Shown: in pieces, positions 17,365 through 30,682 of the stretch
Numbering within the stretch: the first letter of the stretch is position 1
Layout of the letters: the number at the start of each line of letters is the position of its first letter
From: Halopseudomonas litoralis
GTDB lineage: Bacteria; Pseudomonadota; Gammaproteobacteria; Pseudomonadales; Pseudomonadaceae
Reading direction: 5' to 3'
Assembly: GCF_900105005.1 (NCBI RefSeq)
Contig: NZ_LT629748.1
Location: 1,178,001 to 1,242,000 of the forward strand
DNA length: 64,000 nucleotides
Translations under genes and position numbers: made by a program
The notes under the pieces: generated by a model
Told to the model about the DNA's origin: nothing
The model's input: the letters and a program-made list of their open reading frames with translations, nothing else
Databases searched by the model: none

Positions 17365-18708
17365 ATGCAAGTTTCGGTTGAAACCATCTCCGGCCTTGAG
17401 CGCCGCATGACTGTTGGCATCCCTGCCGAGCGCATCGAAAACGAAGTCAACAAGCGCCTGCAGCAGACCGCTGGCCGTGCACGTGTTGATGGTTTCCGTC
17501 CGGGCAAGGTGCCGATGAGCGTGATTCGCAAGCGCTTTGGTGCATCTGCACGTCAGGAAGTCATCGGTGAAGTGATTCAGTCTTCCTTCTATGAAGCCAT
17601 CGTTCAGGAAAAGCTCAACCCCGCCGGTGCGCCGAGCGTTGAGCCCAAGTCGCTGGACGAAGGCAAGGATTTCGAATACATCGCCACTTTCGAGGTTTAC
17701 CCCGAAGTGACCCTGGCTGATTTCGCTGGGATCGAAGTAGAGCGCATCGACTCCGAAGTAACCGATGCCGATCTGGAAAACATGCTGGAAATCCTGCGCA
17801 AGCAGCACACCAACTACGAGCCCGTAGAGCGTGCCGCTGAAGATGGCGACCAGTTGACCATCGACTTCACCGGTCGCGTTGATGGCGAAACCTTCCAGGG
17901 CGGCACTGCCAGCAACACCAACCTGGTGCTGGGTTCCGGTCGCATGATCCCCGGTTTCGAAGACGGCCTGGTCGGCGCCAAGGCGGGTGAGACGCGTACT
18001 GTCAGCGTTACCTTCCCGGAGGATTATCAGAACCTGGATCTGGCCGGCAAGGCTGCGGAGTTCGAAATCGTCGTGCACAGCGTTGCCGCTGCTGCGCTGC
18101 CTGAGCTGAACGACGAGTTCTTCGCCCGTTTCGGCGTGGAAGAGGGCGGTATCGAAGGTTTCCGCACCGAGGTTCGCAAGAACATGGAGCGTGAGCTGCG
18201 TCAGGCGATCAAGACCAAGACCAAGAATCAGGTCATGGACGGTCTGCTGAACATCAACGAGATCGAAGTGCCCAAGGCACTGATCAGCAGCGAAGTCGAT
18301 CGTCTGCGCGAGCAGGCTGTACAGCAGTTCGGCGGCGCCAATATCGATCCTAGCCAGCTGCCGGCTGAGCTGTTCGAAGAGCAGGCCAAGCGTCGTGTCA
18401 GCCTTGGTCTGATCGTTGCTGAAATCGTCAAGCAGAACGAGATCAAGCCGGACAACGATCGTGTCCGCGCCATGATCGAAGATCTGGCTTCTGCCTATCA
18501 GGAGCCGGAGCAGGTGGTGAACTGGTACATGCAGAACGAGCAGCAGCTTGCCGAGATTCAGTCTGTTGTGCTGGAAGAGCAAGTCGTGGATACTGTATTG
18601 CAGAAGGCCAAGGTGACCGACAAGCAGGTCGCCTACGAAGATGCCGTCAAGCCAGCTCAGCCTGAACAGGTTGAAGCCGACGAAGCGGAAAGCAGCGCGG
18701 ACGAATAA
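17365..18708 (+). CDS. tig: Trigger factor, ribosome-bound chaperone
   Basis: Binds nascent chains at the ribosome exit and has prolyl isomerase activity. It has 447 residues. The ribosome-docking signature GFRPGKVP is at about 43-50. An FKBP-type isomerase domain (about 160-245; [15 protein letters not shown]) follows, then a long helical C-terminal chaperone domain with an acidic tail. ATG at 17365 with CGAGGA upstream gives the conserved MQVSVET start; an earlier TTG at 17341 is rejected. It is first in the tig-clpP-clpX-lon quality-control block. Confidence 0.97.
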   Translation: MQVSVETISGLERRMTVGIPAERIENEVNKRLQQTAGRARVDGFRPGKVPMSVIRKRFGASARQEVIGEVIQSSFYEAIVQEKLNPAGAPSVEPKSLDEGKDFEYIATFEVYPEVTLADFAGIEVERIDSEVTDADLENMLEILRKQHTNYEPVERAAEDGDQLTIDFTGRVDGETFQGGTASNTNLVLGSGRMIPGFEDGLVGAKAGETRTVSVTFPEDYQNLDLAGKAAEFEIVVHSVAAAALPELNDEFFARFGVEEGGIEGFRTEVRKNMERELRQAIKTKTKNQVMDGLLNINEIEVPKALISSEVDRLREQAVQQFGGANIDPSQLPAELFEEQAKRRVSLGLIVAEIVKQNEIKPDNDRVRAMIEDLASAYQEPEQVVNWYMQNEQQLAEIQSVVLEEQVVDTVLQKAKVTDKQVAYEDAVKPAQPEQVEADEAESSADE

Positions 18709-18734
18709 TTCGTCATTGTTCTCATGCAGTGCAT

Positions 18735-18810
18735 TGAGCCAGCCTTCGGGCTGGCTCATGTGTTTATGGAAGCCCCGAAAAACCAGCAGCGGCATTGGCT
18801 TCGGGGTTTT
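18735..18810 (+). terminator. Tandem hairpins between tig and clpP
   Basis: First TGAGCCAGCC/GGCTGGCTCA with a TTCG tetraloop (18735-18758), then CCCCGAA (18773-18779) with TTCGGGG (18800-18806) and TTTT. The second looks like a working terminator, so clpP probably also has its own promoter. Confidence 0.7.
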
Positions 18811-18843
18811 ACGCGACAGGCTAAATCGGAGTGACACCAGCCC

Positions 18844-19485
18844 ATGATTCATAACAGCTATACCGGGTTACCGCCGGAAATTCAGGCCGCAGGCGGTCTG
18901 GTGCCCATGGTTGTCGAACAATCGGCACGGGGCGAACGTTCCTATGACATCTATTCACGTCTGCTCAAGGAGCGGGTGATTTTCCTGGTCGGTCAGGTTG
19001 AAGATTACATGGCCAATCTGGTGGTGGCTCAGCTGCTGTTCCTTGAGTCGGAGAACCCCGACAAGGACATCCACCTGTACATCAACTCGCCCGGCGGCTC
19101 GGTGACTGCGGGCATGGCGATCTATGACACCATGCAGTTCATCAAGCCGAAGGTCAGCACACTGTGCATCGGTCAGGCTTGCAGCATGGGCGCCTTCCTG
19201 TTGGCCGGTGGTGCCGAAGGCAAGCGCTTTGCGCTGCCTCATTCGCGAGTGATGATCCACCAGCCGCTCGGCGGTTTTCAGGGTCAGGCGTCGGATATCG
19301 AAATCCACGCCCGTGAAATTCTTTATATTCGTGAGCGCCTGAACAAGGTGCTGGCGCATCACACCGGCCAGCCGCTGGACGTGATTGCCCGCGACACCGA
19401 TCGTGACCGTTTCATGAGTGCCGCCGAGGCGGTTGAATACGGCTTGATCGATCAGATGCTGGAGAGCCGTCCTGCCGCGGAATGA
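18844..19485 (+). CDS. clpP: ATP-dependent Clp protease proteolytic subunit
   Basis: Serine peptidase that forms the 14-mer barrel docked by ClpX or ClpA. It has 213 residues. The catalytic triad is Ser114 (GQACSMGA), His139 (RVMIHQP) and Asp188 (TDRDRF), each three positions above the E. coli precursor numbering. GGSVTAG forms the oxyanion region. The first roughly 15 residues are likely a self-cleaved propeptide. Confidence 0.97.
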   Translation: MIHNSYTGLPPEIQAAGGLVPMVVEQSARGERSYDIYSRLLKERVIFLVGQVEDYMANLVVAQLLFLESENPDKDIHLYINSPGGSVTAGMAIYDTMQFIKPKVSTLCIGQACSMGAFLLAGGAEGKRFALPHSRVMIHQPLGGFQGQASDIEIHAREILYIRERLNKVLAHHTGQPLDVIARDTDRDRFMSAAEAVEYGLIDQMLESRPAAE

Positions 19486-19507
19486 TGGCATGACGCACCG
19501 GTTTAAC

Positions 19508-19533
19508 GGCCTGGGTGAATAGCCCAGGCCTTT
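19508..19533 (+). terminator. Hairpin between clpP and clpX
   Basis: GGCCTGGG (19508-19515) pairs with CCCAGGCC (19523-19530), followed by TTT. The short T-run suggests partial termination within a clpP-clpX transcript. Confidence 0.55.
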
Positions 19534-19648
19534 CAATGTTCCGCCTGCCTGACCGGCGTACCGGTACGGGTTGATCGGATTGCACTTGCAAAGAGACGTG
19601 GCAGCCCCCATCTTTGTTACAAGAGTGATCTGCAAGCAGGGGTTTTAG

Positions 19649-20932
19649 ATGACAGATATGACTGGGAAGGGTGACGACAACGGCAAGCTGCTGTATTGCT
19701 CCTTCTGTGGCAAAAGCCAGCATGAAGTGCGCAAGCTGATTGCCGGCCCCTCCGTATTTATTTGTGATGAATGTGTCGATCTGTGTAACGACATCATTCG
19801 TGAAGAGGTTCAGGAAAGCCAGAGCGACAGCGGCGAACAGAAGCTGCCTTCGCCCATGGAAATCTGCGGCATCCTGGATCAGTACGTGATTGGCCAGCAA
19901 CAGGCCAAGAAAGTGCTGTCGGTAGCGGTTTACAATCACTACAAACGACTCCATCAGCGCGACGGCAAGGATGATGTCGAACTGGGCAAGAGTAATATCC
20001 TGGTCATCGGCCCGACCGGCTCGGGTAAGACCCTGTTGGCGGAAACCCTGGCTCGGCTGTTGAACGTGCCCTTCACCATTGCCGATGCGACCACGCTGAC
20101 CGAAGCCGGTTATGTCGGTGAGGATGTCGAGAACATCATTCAGAAGCTGCTGCAGAAGTGCGATTACGATGTGGAAAAAGCCCAGATGGGTATCGTCTAC
20201 ATCGACGAGATCGACAAGATCTCGCGCAAATCGGACAACCCATCAATCACCCGTGATGTATCGGGTGAAGGCGTGCAGCAGGCGTTGCTCAAGCTGATCG
20301 AGGGCACTGTGGCCTCGGTACCGCCACAGGGTGGCCGCAAGCATCCTCAGCAGGAGTTCCTGCAGGTGGACACGCGCAATATCCTGTTCATCTGTGGTGG
20401 CGCTTTTGCAGGTCTGGAAAAAGTCATCCGCGACCGTTCCGAGAAGAGCGGCATCGGCTTCAACGCCAGTGTACGCAGCAAGGAAGGCGGCAAGAAGGTG
20501 GGTGAGACCCTGCTGGAAGTCGAGCCCGATGATCTGGTGCGTTTCGGCCTGATTCCCGAGTTCGTCGGTCGTCTGCCGGTGATCGCCACCTTGACCGAGT
20601 TGGACGAGGATGCGTTGATCCAGATTCTCACCGAGCCGAAGAACTCGCTGACCAAGCAGTACGGTCGGTTGTTCGAGATGGAAGACGTGGAGCTGGAGTT
20701 CCGTACCGACGCACTCAAGGCGATCGCCCAGCGTGCCTTGACGCGCAAGACCGGCGCCCGTGGTCTGCGCTCGATCCTGGAAAGCGTACTGCTGGATACC
20801 ATGTACGAGATTCCATCTGCCGAGCACGTCAGCAAGGTAGTCATCGATGAAAACGTCATCAATGGCAACGCCAAACCGCTACTGATCTATGAATCTCCCG
20901 AGCAGCCGCCCAAGGCGATGCCCGAGGAGTGA
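19649..20932 (+). CDS. clpX: ClpX AAA+ unfoldase
   Basis: Recognises tagged substrates and threads them into ClpP. It has 427 residues. An N-terminal zinc-binding domain uses Cys17, Cys20, Cys39 and Cys42 (CSFC, CDEC). Walker A is GPTGSGKT (121-128), the pore loop is GYVGED, Walker B is IVYIDEIDK, and sensor 2 lies in the KTGARGLR region. ATG at 19649. It follows clpP by 163 bases. Confidence 0.97.
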   Translation: MTDMTGKGDDNGKLLYCSFCGKSQHEVRKLIAGPSVFICDECVDLCNDIIREEVQESQSDSGEQKLPSPMEICGILDQYVIGQQQAKKVLSVAVYNHYKRLHQRDGKDDVELGKSNILVIGPTGSGKTLLAETLARLLNVPFTIADATTLTEAGYVGEDVENIIQKLLQKCDYDVEKAQMGIVYIDEIDKISRKSDNPSITRDVSGEGVQQALLKLIEGTVASVPPQGGRKHPQQEFLQVDTRNILFICGGAFAGLEKVIRDRSEKSGIGFNASVRSKEGGKKVGETLLEVEPDDLVRFGLIPEFVGRLPVIATLTELDEDALIQILTEPKNSLTKQYGRLFEMEDVELEFRTDALKAIAQRALTRKTGARGLRSILESVLLDTMYEIPSAEHVSKVVIDENVINGNAKPLLIYESPEQPPKAMPEE

Positions 20933-20939
20933 GTGATAT

Positions 20940-20970
20940 CCACGCCGCCGCCTTGGCGGCGTGGTTCTTT
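20940..20970 (+). terminator. Terminator after clpX
   Basis: CCACGCCGCC (20940-20949) and GGCGGCGTGG (20955-20964) form a 10-bp stem with loop GCCTT, followed by TTCTTTCT. Confidence 0.8.
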
Positions 20971-21114
20971 CTGGTCCTGGAATATGCATCTGACAGATTT
21001 GTGCGCCATGCGCATCTTGTAATCTGCTGCATGCGCCCTCATCTTGAGTTCATGAGTATTTTCAATTCCGGGTGCAAGTCTGTGGCTTCACCCCACTGCG
21101 AGCGAGCCTAAGTC

Positions 21115-23523
<2,409 letters not shown>

Positions 23524-23599
23524 TGTTAAGCTAGCCGCCATTGGGCCAAGGTGATCCATCCTGGCCCGACAGCCATGCTGCCGTGACGGCAAGCATTCC

Positions 23600-23629
23600 T
23601 TGACATGGTTTTTGACCGCTTGTTATAAA
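23600..23629 (+). promoter_or_regulatory. Strong sigma70-type promoter of hupB
   Basis: TTGACA (23600-23605) and TATAAA (23624-23629) are 18 bases apart; TTATAA, one base earlier, would give 17. It lies about 105 bases before the GTG start, in the gap between lon and hupB. Confidence 0.75.
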
Positions 23630-23734
23630 GCGTGCTTCGACCCAAGCAGGTATGCTGACTGGCTACAGCGTTGCTAGAACCACAAGCTTACATAACGACT
23701 AAACAACTCATTGAAATAGATAAGGGGACTTAGA

Positions 23735-24007
23735 GTGAACAAGTCTGAACTGATCGATGCAATCGCTGCATCTGCCGATATTCCGAAAGCTGCTGCCGGT
23801 CGTGCTCTGGACGCCGTCATTGAGTCCGTCACTGGTGCTCTGAAAGAAGGTGATTCAGTTGTTCTGGTAGGCTTTGGTACTTTTGCTGTCAAGGAGCGCG
23901 CTGCCCGCACCGGTCGCAACCCGCAAACTGGCGAGCCGATTGAAATCAGCGCTGCCAAGATTCCCGGCTTCAAGGCTGGTAAAGCACTCAAGGACGCCGT
24001 CAACTGA
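23735..24007 (+). CDS. hupB: DNA-binding protein HU-beta
   Basis: A 90-residue nucleoid protein that bends DNA as a dimer. The whole HU fold is present, with the arm signature [21 protein letters not shown]. The start is GTG at 23735, 9 bases after AAGGGG; no ATG fits. It is placed between lon and ppiD as in other pseudomonads and followed by two terminators. Confidence 0.97.
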   Translation: MNKSELIDAIAASADIPKAAAGRALDAVIESVTGALKEGDSVVLVGFGTFAVKERAARTGRNPQTGEPIEISAAKIPGFKAGKALKDAVN

Positions 24008-24029
24008 TAGCGTCCTGTAACTGACAGGA

Positions 24030-24061
24030 CATGCCGCCACGACACTGTGCGGCATGCTTTT
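24030..24061 (+). terminator. First terminator after hupB
   Basis: CATGCCGC (24030-24037) pairs with GCGGCATG (24049-24056), then C and TTTT. A smaller stem, GTCCTGT/ACAGGAC (24012-24030), precedes it. Confidence 0.7.
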
Positions 24062-24108
24062 GGACTCCTGGTCAGCAACAAGACACAGAGGTTCAGTCAG
24101 TTCCCGAA

Positions 24109-24137
24109 AGGCGCATCAATCAGGTGCGCCTTTTTTT
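24109..24137 (+). terminator. Second terminator before ppiD
   Basis: AGGCGCA (24109-24115) and TGCGCCT (24125-24131), then an unbroken run of T's to 24137. Stronger T-run than the first terminator. Confidence 0.85.
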
Positions 24138-24232
24138 GTTGTACAGGATAAGGATGGACCGGCAGGTTCGCGTGATCTGCCGGTTCTGTCGTCTGGTACC
24201 ACAGGCGGCTGACAAGAAGATTTGGGGGCATG

Positions 24233-26116
24233 ATGCTGCAGAATATGAGGGACAAGGCGCAAAGCTGGGTCGCGAAAGTGATCGTCGGCGTCATTGTGCT
24301 GGTTTTTGCGTTGACCGGTTGGGAGTCGATAAGCCGTTTCACCAGCAATGACGATAAAGCGGCTGAGGTCAACGGAACCGTGATCAGCACGGCTGAATTC
24401 GAGCAGGCCGTTTCCCTGCAGCGCCGCCAATTGACCCAGCAGTTACAGCAGCTGGGCGAGCAGTTTGACCCCGACATGATTGATGAGCAGTTGCTGCGTG
24501 ACTCCGTTCTGCAGGGGCTGATACAGCGTGCCGTGTTGCTGGAGGGAGCCCGCGATGCCGATCTGCGCGTCTCCGAACAGATGGTCGATCAGATGCTGTT
24601 GAATACGCCAGACTTTCAGGTCAATGGCCAGTTTGACGCCAACCGCTTCGATATCGTGATCCGCAACATGGGCCTGAGCTCACGCATGGCCTTCCGCGAT
24701 CTGGTACGCCAGGAGTTGATGCTTGCACAGCTGCGCAATGCCTATCAGGCTACTGCTTTTGCCACCCCGGCTGAGCGCCAGATGCTCGCCCGCCTGGAGA
24801 ACCAGAGCCGTGATTTCGCAGTGCTCGAGCTGGACGCCGATGCCGCAGGGGTCGAGGTGATCGAGGCGGAAGTGGAAGAGTACTACAACGACAATCTGGC
24901 CGATTTCCTCAGCCCCGAGCAGGTGATCCTGGAAACCTTGACGCTGTCGCGCAGTGATTTCTTCGATGATGCCCAGGTGGATGAGGCGGCGCTTGAGTCG
25001 CTGTATCTACGTGAAACCGAAAACCTGACCGAACAGCGCCGCGCCGCGCACATTCTGATCGAAATTGAAGACGGTGACGAAGCGGCTGCCCGCGAACAGG
25101 CTGAAGCCATCAAGGCACGCCTGGATGCCGGCGAAGACTTTGCCGAGCTGGCCCGGGAAGTGTCGGATGACCCGGGTACCGTGAACAACGGTGGTGATAT
25201 GGGTTATGTCGAACATGGCAGTTTCGATCCGGCTTTCGACGATGCCTTGTTTGCTCTGCAGGAGAATCAGGTATCGGAGCCTGTGCGCAGCCGCTTCGGC
25301 ATCCATCTGATCAAACTCACCGACCTACAGTCACCGGAAGTGCCCTCGCTGGAGTCCATGCGTCCGACGCTGGAGCAGGAATTGAAAACCGAGGCCGTGG
25401 AGCGCCGGTTTGTCGAGGTGGCTCAGGAGCTGGCCAACCTGGCTTACGAGTCCGAGGATCTCGCCGAGCCGGCACGCGTGCTGAACACAGAGATTGAAAC
25501 CCTGGGGCCGCTGGAGCGCTCCGGTGGAGAAGGTCTGGCTGCCAACCCGAAAATTATCGCTGCGGGCTTTTCCGAGGAAGTACTGGTTGATCGGCGTAAC
25601 AGCCAATTGATCGAGCTGGATGCCGACACGGTAGCCGTCGTACGGGTCAAGGAGCACCTGCGTCCGGAACAGCGTCCGCTGGAGGAAGTTCGTGCTGAAA
25701 TTGCCGATCTGCTGCAGTTCCGTAAAGCCACCGAACAGGCGGCTGCACAGGCTGAAAACTGGGTGAAGCAGCTGGGGCAGGGCGAGCTGGATAGCTCGAC
25801 ACTGGCAACGGAACTGGATCAGCAGTGGTTGATTCATGAGGCCGCCAGTCGCTCCGACCGAGACATCGCTCAGGCACTGCTGCGTAACGTGTTCACCATG
25901 CCCAAGCCGGATGCCGGCCCGCGCTACGCGCATTTCCGTCAGCCTGACGGCGGCCAGTGGATCGTTGAACTGCGGGGCGTGTCGACGCCGAAGGAGGCGC
26001 TGGCTGAGGCCGACTCACCTATGTATGACGAATACATCGCTGGCCAGACCGGTGAGCAGGATTTTGCGGGTGTTCAGCAGCACCTGCAATCCGAGGCTGA
26101 TATCGAGCGCTTCTGA
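24233..26116 (+). CDS. ppiD: PpiD periplasmic folding factor (SurA/parvulin type)
   Basis: Membrane-anchored periplasmic chaperone near the Sec translocon that helps secreted proteins fold. It has 627 residues. One N-terminal transmembrane helix (about 13-33), a SurA-N-like chaperone part, one parvulin domain (about 260-355; RRAAHILIEI through FGIHLIKL) and a C-terminal chaperone part. Of two adjacent ATGs I take 24233, since GGGGG (24224-24228) is then well spaced and MLQNMRD fits the family. Confidence 0.94.
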   Translation: MLQNMRDKAQSWVAKVIVGVIVLVFALTGWESISRFTSNDDKAAEVNGTVISTAEFEQAVSLQRRQLTQQLQQLGEQFDPDMIDEQLLRDSVLQGLIQRAVLLEGARDADLRVSEQMVDQMLLNTPDFQVNGQFDANRFDIVIRNMGLSSRMAFRDLVRQELMLAQLRNAYQATAFATPAERQMLARLENQSRDFAVLELDADAAGVEVIEAEVEEYYNDNLADFLSPEQVILETLTLSRSDFFDDAQVDEAALESLYLRETENLTEQRRAAHILIEIEDGDEAAAREQAEAIKARLDAGEDFAELAREVSDDPGTVNNGGDMGYVEHGSFDPAFDDALFALQENQVSEPVRSRFGIHLIKLTDLQSPEVPSLESMRPTLEQELKTEAVERRFVEVAQELANLAYESEDLAEPARVLNTEIETLGPLERSGGEGLAANPKIIAAGFSEEVLVDRRNSQLIELDADTVAVVRVKEHLRPEQRPLEEVRAEIADLLQFRKATEQAAAQAENWVKQLGQGELDSSTLATELDQQWLIHEAASRSDRDIAQALLRNVFTMPKPDAGPRYAHFRQPDGGQWIVELRGVSTPKEALAEADSPMYDEYIAGQTGEQDFAGVQQHLQSEADIERF

Positions 26117-26139
26117 TAGCAGCCCGGGCCGAACGAAAG

Positions 26140-26170
26140 AACCGCATGTCCTCGGATATGCGGTTTTTTT
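26140..26170 (+). terminator. Terminator after ppiD
   Basis: AACCGCAT (26140-26147) pairs with ATGCGGTT (26158-26165), then further T's to 26170. Confidence 0.92.
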
Positions 26171-26358
26171 ATGTCCGCAAAGAGGCTGATATCGGGCGTT
26201 GTTGGTAAGAAGAATCCTTTGCAAGTGGCATATTGATCATTTACTGTTGCCGCTGCTCCGCTTGCCCGCCATCATTGAGCTGCCGACACGGCCGCGCAAG
26301 GTGATTGTGCGTCGACGTGGGGCTTTTCGTTTCCTCTCATTCTGGGTTTGTGTTTTCC

Positions 26359-27522
26359 ATGACCGACTCCCCGTCATTATCCATCCGCCATAAACGTCTG
26401 ATCGGTATTCTGGCATTGCTGCTGGTTCTGGCCGGGATCTGGTATCTGTTGGCAAGGAACCCGGCTTCGGTGCCGCCACCCCAGCGCAGTGCCTGGAACC
26501 AGCCGACCCCGGTGCGGGTAGTACAGGTCGAGCGTGGCAGCCTTGATGTGCAGCTCAAATCCATCGGCACTGTCACCCCGCTTAACACGGTAACAGTGCG
26601 CAGCCGGGTCGACGGCGAACTTACGCGGGTGCTGTTCACCGAAGGCGCCGAGGTGGAGCGGGGCACCTTGCTGGCCGAGATCGATCCATCGCCCTACCGG
26701 GCGCAGCTGGCTCAGGCCGAAGGTCTGGCCCAGCAGAACCAGGCGCAGTTGGCCAACGCCCAGGCGGATCTGGAACTGTATGAAGGATTGTTCGAACAGG
26801 ATTCCATCGCCCGTCAGCAGTTGACCAGCCAGCGCGCGCTGGTGGAGGAGCTGCGCGGTACCCTCAAGGCGAACGCGGCCCAGGTCGAGGATGCCCGCCT
26901 GCAGTTGTCCTGGACCCACATCGAGGCGCCCATTGCCGGCAAGTTGGGATTGCGCCGGGTGGATGCTGGCAACCTGGTGAGCAGCGGCGATACCGAAGGC
27001 CTGGTGAGCATTACCCAGATGCGCCCGATCGCCGTGGAGTTCACTGTGCCGGAGCCTGATGTGCCAGCCCTGCGTCGGGCTGCGGCCAGCGGCGAGGAAC
27101 TGGCGGTGCAGGTGCTGGATCGCAGCGAGCAGCAGACACTTGCCAATGGTCGGTTGCACACCCTGGATAACCAGATAGATATCGCCACCGGCACCCTGCG
27201 AGTCAAAGCGCTGTTTGAGAATGAGGATGACGACCTGTTCCCCAATCAATTTGTCAACGTGCGCCTGCGACTGCATACCTTGCCCTCGGTGGTCACCATT
27301 CCCGCGGATGCGGTGCAGTTCGGCTCCCGCGGTACCTATGTTTATGTGGTGAAACCGGAGGAAAGCAAGGCCTACAGCCGGCTGGTCAAGCTCGGCGCGA
27401 GCGCCGATGGCCGGGTAGCGGTGACCGATGGACTGGCGGAACAGGAACTGGTGGTGCTGGAAGGGCTCGACCGGCTGCGCGATGGCCGCGAGGTGGTGAT
27501 CAGTGATGAGGATGCCGGTTGA
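26359..27522 (+). CDS. muxA: MuxA/MdtA-type periplasmic adaptor of RND efflux pump
   Basis: Membrane fusion protein linking the two RND pumps to the outer-membrane channel. It has 387 residues. A single N-terminal membrane helix (about 12-30) anchors it. The barrel-sandwich halves are seen as VTVRSRVDGELTRV and HIEAPIAGKLGLR with a coiled-coil hairpin between, then beta-barrel and membrane-proximal domains (VVTIPADAVQFG). ATG at 26359 is chosen over an in-frame start at 26305 because the membrane helix follows at normal distance. It heads an operon with two RND genes and one outer-membrane gene, the MuxABC-OpmB/MdtABC layout. Confidence 0.88.
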   Translation: MTDSPSLSIRHKRLIGILALLLVLAGIWYLLARNPASVPPPQRSAWNQPTPVRVVQVERGSLDVQLKSIGTVTPLNTVTVRSRVDGELTRVLFTEGAEVERGTLLAEIDPSPYRAQLAQAEGLAQQNQAQLANAQADLELYEGLFEQDSIARQQLTSQRALVEELRGTLKANAAQVEDARLQLSWTHIEAPIAGKLGLRRVDAGNLVSSGDTEGLVSITQMRPIAVEFTVPEPDVPALRRAAASGEELAVQVLDRSEQQTLANGRLHTLDNQIDIATGTLRVKALFENEDDDLFPNQFVNVRLRLHTLPSVVTIPADAVQFGSRGTYVYVVKPEESKAYSRLVKLGASADGRVAVTDGLAEQELVVLEGLDRLRDGREVVISDEDAG

Positions 27523-27589
27523 TGAAGGGCTTGTCGGTGGCCGCCGCCACGCGACCGGGAGCGGCGCAGCTGGTTGAGGCCGGCGGCAG

Positions 27590-30500
27590 ATGATGAGCCT
27601 GTCGCGTCCCTTCATCCTGCGACCGGTCGCCACCTCGCTGCTGATGTTGGCGTTTCTCATCACGGGCGTTATTGCCTGGCGCCTGTTGCCAGTAGCGGCG
27701 CTGCCGCAGGTGGATTATCCGATCATCCAGGTATTCACTTTCCAGCCCGGTGCCGGGCCGAACGTCACCGCTCGCACTATTACCGCACCCTTGGAGCGCC
27801 ATCTGGGGCAGATCCCCGGCCTCAAGCAGATGTCCTCCACCAGCTCTGCCGGTGCCTCGGTGATTACCCTGCAGTTCGCACTGGAGGTTGATCTCGGCGT
27901 CGCGGAGCAGGAAGTACAGGCGGCAATCAATACTGCCGACAGTCTGCTGCCCAATGAGTTGCCCGCACCACCCATCTACCGCAAGGTCAACCCGGCCGAT
28001 GCGCCCATTCTCACTCTGGCTATCACCTCCGACGCCATGCCGCTGCCCGAGATCCATGATCTGGTGGACACCCGTATGGCCCAGAAACTCGCCCAGTTAT
28101 CCGGGGTGGGCATGGTCAGCCTGGCTGGCGGCCAGCGACCGGCGCTGCGGGTCCAGGCCAATCCGGCAGCACTGGCCGCCCGTGGCCTGAGTCTTGATGA
28201 TGTGCGGGCGGCCATCGCCGCTACCAACGTCAACCAGCCCAAAGGCAGCTTTGATGGCCCCCTGCGTACCACCATGCTGGATGCCAACGATCAGATCCGC
28301 TCGGTGCAGGACTACCGGGATCTGATTCTTACCTGGCAGGATGGCGCCGCGCTGCGCCTGGGTGATGTGGCCACTATTGTCGACGGCGCCGAGGATCGTT
28401 TTCTTGCGGCCTGGGCAGACACCCAGCCGGCGGTGCTGCTGAATGTGCAGCGCCAGCCCGGCGCCAACGTCATTGATGTGGCGGACCGGGTGCAGGCACT
28501 GCTGTCGCAACTGACCGCGACCCTGCCGGCAGCGGTGGATGTAACTGTGCTCACCGACCGCACCCAGAGCATCCGCGCCTCGGTGCGCGATGTGCAGCAT
28601 GAGTTGCTGTTCGCCATCCTGCTGGTGGTGCTGGTGACCTTCGCCTTTCTGCGCAGCATTCCCGCCACTATTATCCCCAGCATAGCCGTACCGCTGTCGC
28701 TGGTAGGCACCTTCGGCTTCATGTACTTGATGGGGTTTTCCATCAACAATCTGACGCTGATGGCGCTGACCATTGCCACCGGCTTCGTGGTGGATGACGC
28801 CATCGTCATGCTGGAGAACATCGCCCGGCACCGCGAGCAGGGCGCGTCGCCAATGGAGGCCGCGCTCAAGGGGGCGGCGCAGATTGGCTTCACTCTGATC
28901 TCGCTGACCCTGTCGCTGATCGCCGTATTGATCCCGCTGCTGTTCATGGGCGATCTGGTAGGCCGACTGTTCCACGAATTTGCCGTGACCCTGGCGGTGG
29001 CCATTGCCATCTCGCTGGTCGTGTCCCTGACCCTGACGCCGATGATGTGCGCGCGGATGCTGCGCCAGCCGCTGGTCCATGACGAGCAGGCCGAAGGGCG
29101 AAGTCTGATGAGCAGAACCATCCGCTGTTACGGCGAACTGCTCGACTGGGCATTGGATCGTCAGCCACTGATGTTGCTGGTAATGCTGGCGACCATCGGT
29201 TTGACTGCGCTGTTGTATCTGGCGGTGCCCAAGGACTTCTTTCCGGTGCAGGACAGCGGCGTGATCCAGGTGGTGACCGAAGCCCCCCAGGAGATTTCCT
29301 TCAGCGCCATGGGCGAGCGGCAGCAGGCCCTGGCCGCGGCGCTGCTAAATGATACCGGGGTGGTCAGTCTGTCTTCCTTCATCGGCGTGGATGGCACCAA
29401 CAGCAGTCTCAACAGCGGGCGGATGTTCATCAACCTGCCGCCACACAGCGAACGCAGCGAATCGGTATTCAGCGTCATCGAGCGGCTGCGTCAGCGTGCC
29501 GCCGAGATCGAGGGTATCGAGGCCTGGTTCCAACCGGTGCAGGAGTTGAGTATCGAAGACCGGGTTGCCCGCACCCAGTATCAATTCACTCTCACCAGTC
29601 TCGACAGCGAGACCCTCGGTGAGTGGGCTCCACGCCTTGTGGATGCTTTGCGTCAGCGACCGGAGTTGATCGACGTGGCATCCGATCTGCAGCACCGGGG
29701 CCAGGAGCTCTATCTGGAAATCGACCGCGACGCTGCAGCGCGTCTGGGTATCAGTGTCTCGGCCATTGCCGAAGTACTGCAGAACGCCTTCGGGCAGCGA
29801 CAGATCTCGACCCTGTTCACCCAGGCGAATCAGTATCGGGTGGTGCTGGAGATGGACCCGGCACTGGCTCAGGGCCCGGACGCGCTGCGCAGTATTTATG
29901 TACCCACCGCCTCGGGTGGCCAGGCGCCCCTGGCCACGGTGGCGCGGCTGCAGCAGCGCGCGACGCCGCTGAAGATCAGCCATCAGGGGCAGTTTCCGAT
30001 GGCCACGGTGTCCTTCAATCTGGGGCCACAGACTTCACTTGGCCAGGCGGTTGCAGCGATCGAGCAGGTCAGCGGGGAGCTGGCCATGCCGACGGAAATC
30101 GAGACCCGCTTCCAGGGTGCGGCGCAAGCCTTCCAGGCCTCGCTGTCCAATACCCTGTGGCTGATTCTGGCGGCGGTGTTAACCATGTACATCGTGCTGG
30201 GTGTGCTCTATGAGAGCACCATCCATCCCATCACCATTCTTTCCACTTTGCCATCGGCAACCGTCGGCGCCTTGCTGGCGCTGCTGGTCAGCGGCCGGGC
30301 GCTGGATATGATCGCGGTGGTCGGGGTGGTACTGCTGATCGGTCTGGTGAAGAAGAACGGCATCATGATGGTGGATTTTGCGCTTGAGGCTCAACGTAAT
30401 CAGGGCATGGCGCCGCGGCAGGCGATTCACCGGGCGGCGATGCTGCGTTTCCGGCCGATTCTGATGACCACGCTGGCGGCGCTGTTCGGTGCGGTGCCCC

Positions 30501-30682
30501 TGATGCTGGCCAGTGGCTCGGGGGCCGAACTTCGGCAGCCGTTGGGATTGGTCATGGTCGGCGGCTTGCTGGTCAGCCAGGTATTGACCCTGTTCACCAC
30601 GCCGGTGGTATACCTGTTCTTTGACCGGCTCAGCCGGCGCCGCCGTACCCAGGCGGATACCGATGCAGCGAGTCAGGGCTGA
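27590..30682 (+). CDS. muxB: RND efflux pump, first subunit (MuxB/MdtB type)
   Basis: Proton-driven inner-membrane drug exporter with 1030 residues. Twelve membrane helices are arranged as TM1, periplasmic loop, TM2-7, periplasmic loop, TM8-12. The proton-relay helix shows [14 protein letters not shown], the RND TM4 motif with two Asp. In MdtBC-type pumps the two RND chains form a mixed trimer. Start ATG at 27590 or 27593. It lies 67 bases after muxA and overlaps muxC by one base. The substrate range cannot be inferred from sequence. Confidence 0.9.
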   Translation: MMSLSRPFILRPVATSLLMLAFLITGVIAWRLLPVAALPQVDYPIIQVFTFQPGAGPNVTARTITAPLERHLGQIPGLKQMSSTSSAGASVITLQFALEVDLGVAEQEVQAAINTADSLLPNELPAPPIYRKVNPADAPILTLAITSDAMPLPEIHDLVDTRMAQKLAQLSGVGMVSLAGGQRPALRVQANPAALAARGLSLDDVRAAIAATNVNQPKGSFDGPLRTTMLDANDQIRSVQDYRDLILTWQDGAALRLGDVATIVDGAEDRFLAAWADTQPAVLLNVQRQPGANVIDVADRVQALLSQLTATLPAAVDVTVLTDRTQSIRASVRDVQHELLFAILLVVLVTFAFLRSIPATIIPSIAVPLSLVGTFGFMYLMGFSINNLTLMALTIATGFVVDDAIVMLENIARHREQGASPMEAALKGAAQIGFTLISLTLSLIAVLIPLLFMGDLVGRLFHEFAVTLAVAIAISLVVSLTLTPMMCARMLRQPLVHDEQAEGRSLMSRTIRCYGELLDWALDRQPLMLLVMLATIGLTALLYLAVPKDFFPVQDSGVIQVVTEAPQEISFSAMGERQQALAAALLNDTGVVSLSSFIGVDGTNSSLNSGRMFINLPPHSERSESVFSVIERLRQRAAEIEGIEAWFQPVQELSIEDRVARTQYQFTLTSLDSETLGEWAPRLVDALRQRPELIDVASDLQHRGQELYLEIDRDAAARLGISVSAIAEVLQNAFGQRQISTLFTQANQYRVVLEMDPALAQGPDALRSIYVPTASGGQAPLATVARLQQRATPLKISHQGQFPMATVSFNLGPQTSLGQAVAAIEQVSGELAMPTEIETRFQGAAQAFQASLSNTLWLILAAVLTMYIVLGVLYESTIHPITILSTLPSATVGALLALLVSGRALDMIAVVGVVLLIGLVKKNGIMMVDFALEAQRNQGMAPRQAIHRAAMLRFRPILMTTLAALFGAVPLMLASGSGAELRQPLGLVMVGGLLVSQVLTLFTTPVVYLFFDRLSRRRRTQADTDAASQG

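Noticed and set aside
17338..18852. 504-codon minus-strand open frame opposite tig
   Set aside because: Mirror reading of the tig codons; no ribosome site or domain.
20971..21114. Heat-shock (sigma32) promoter before lon, starting from CTTGAG near 21050
   Set aside because: No CCCCAT-like -10 at the proper distance, so not listed.
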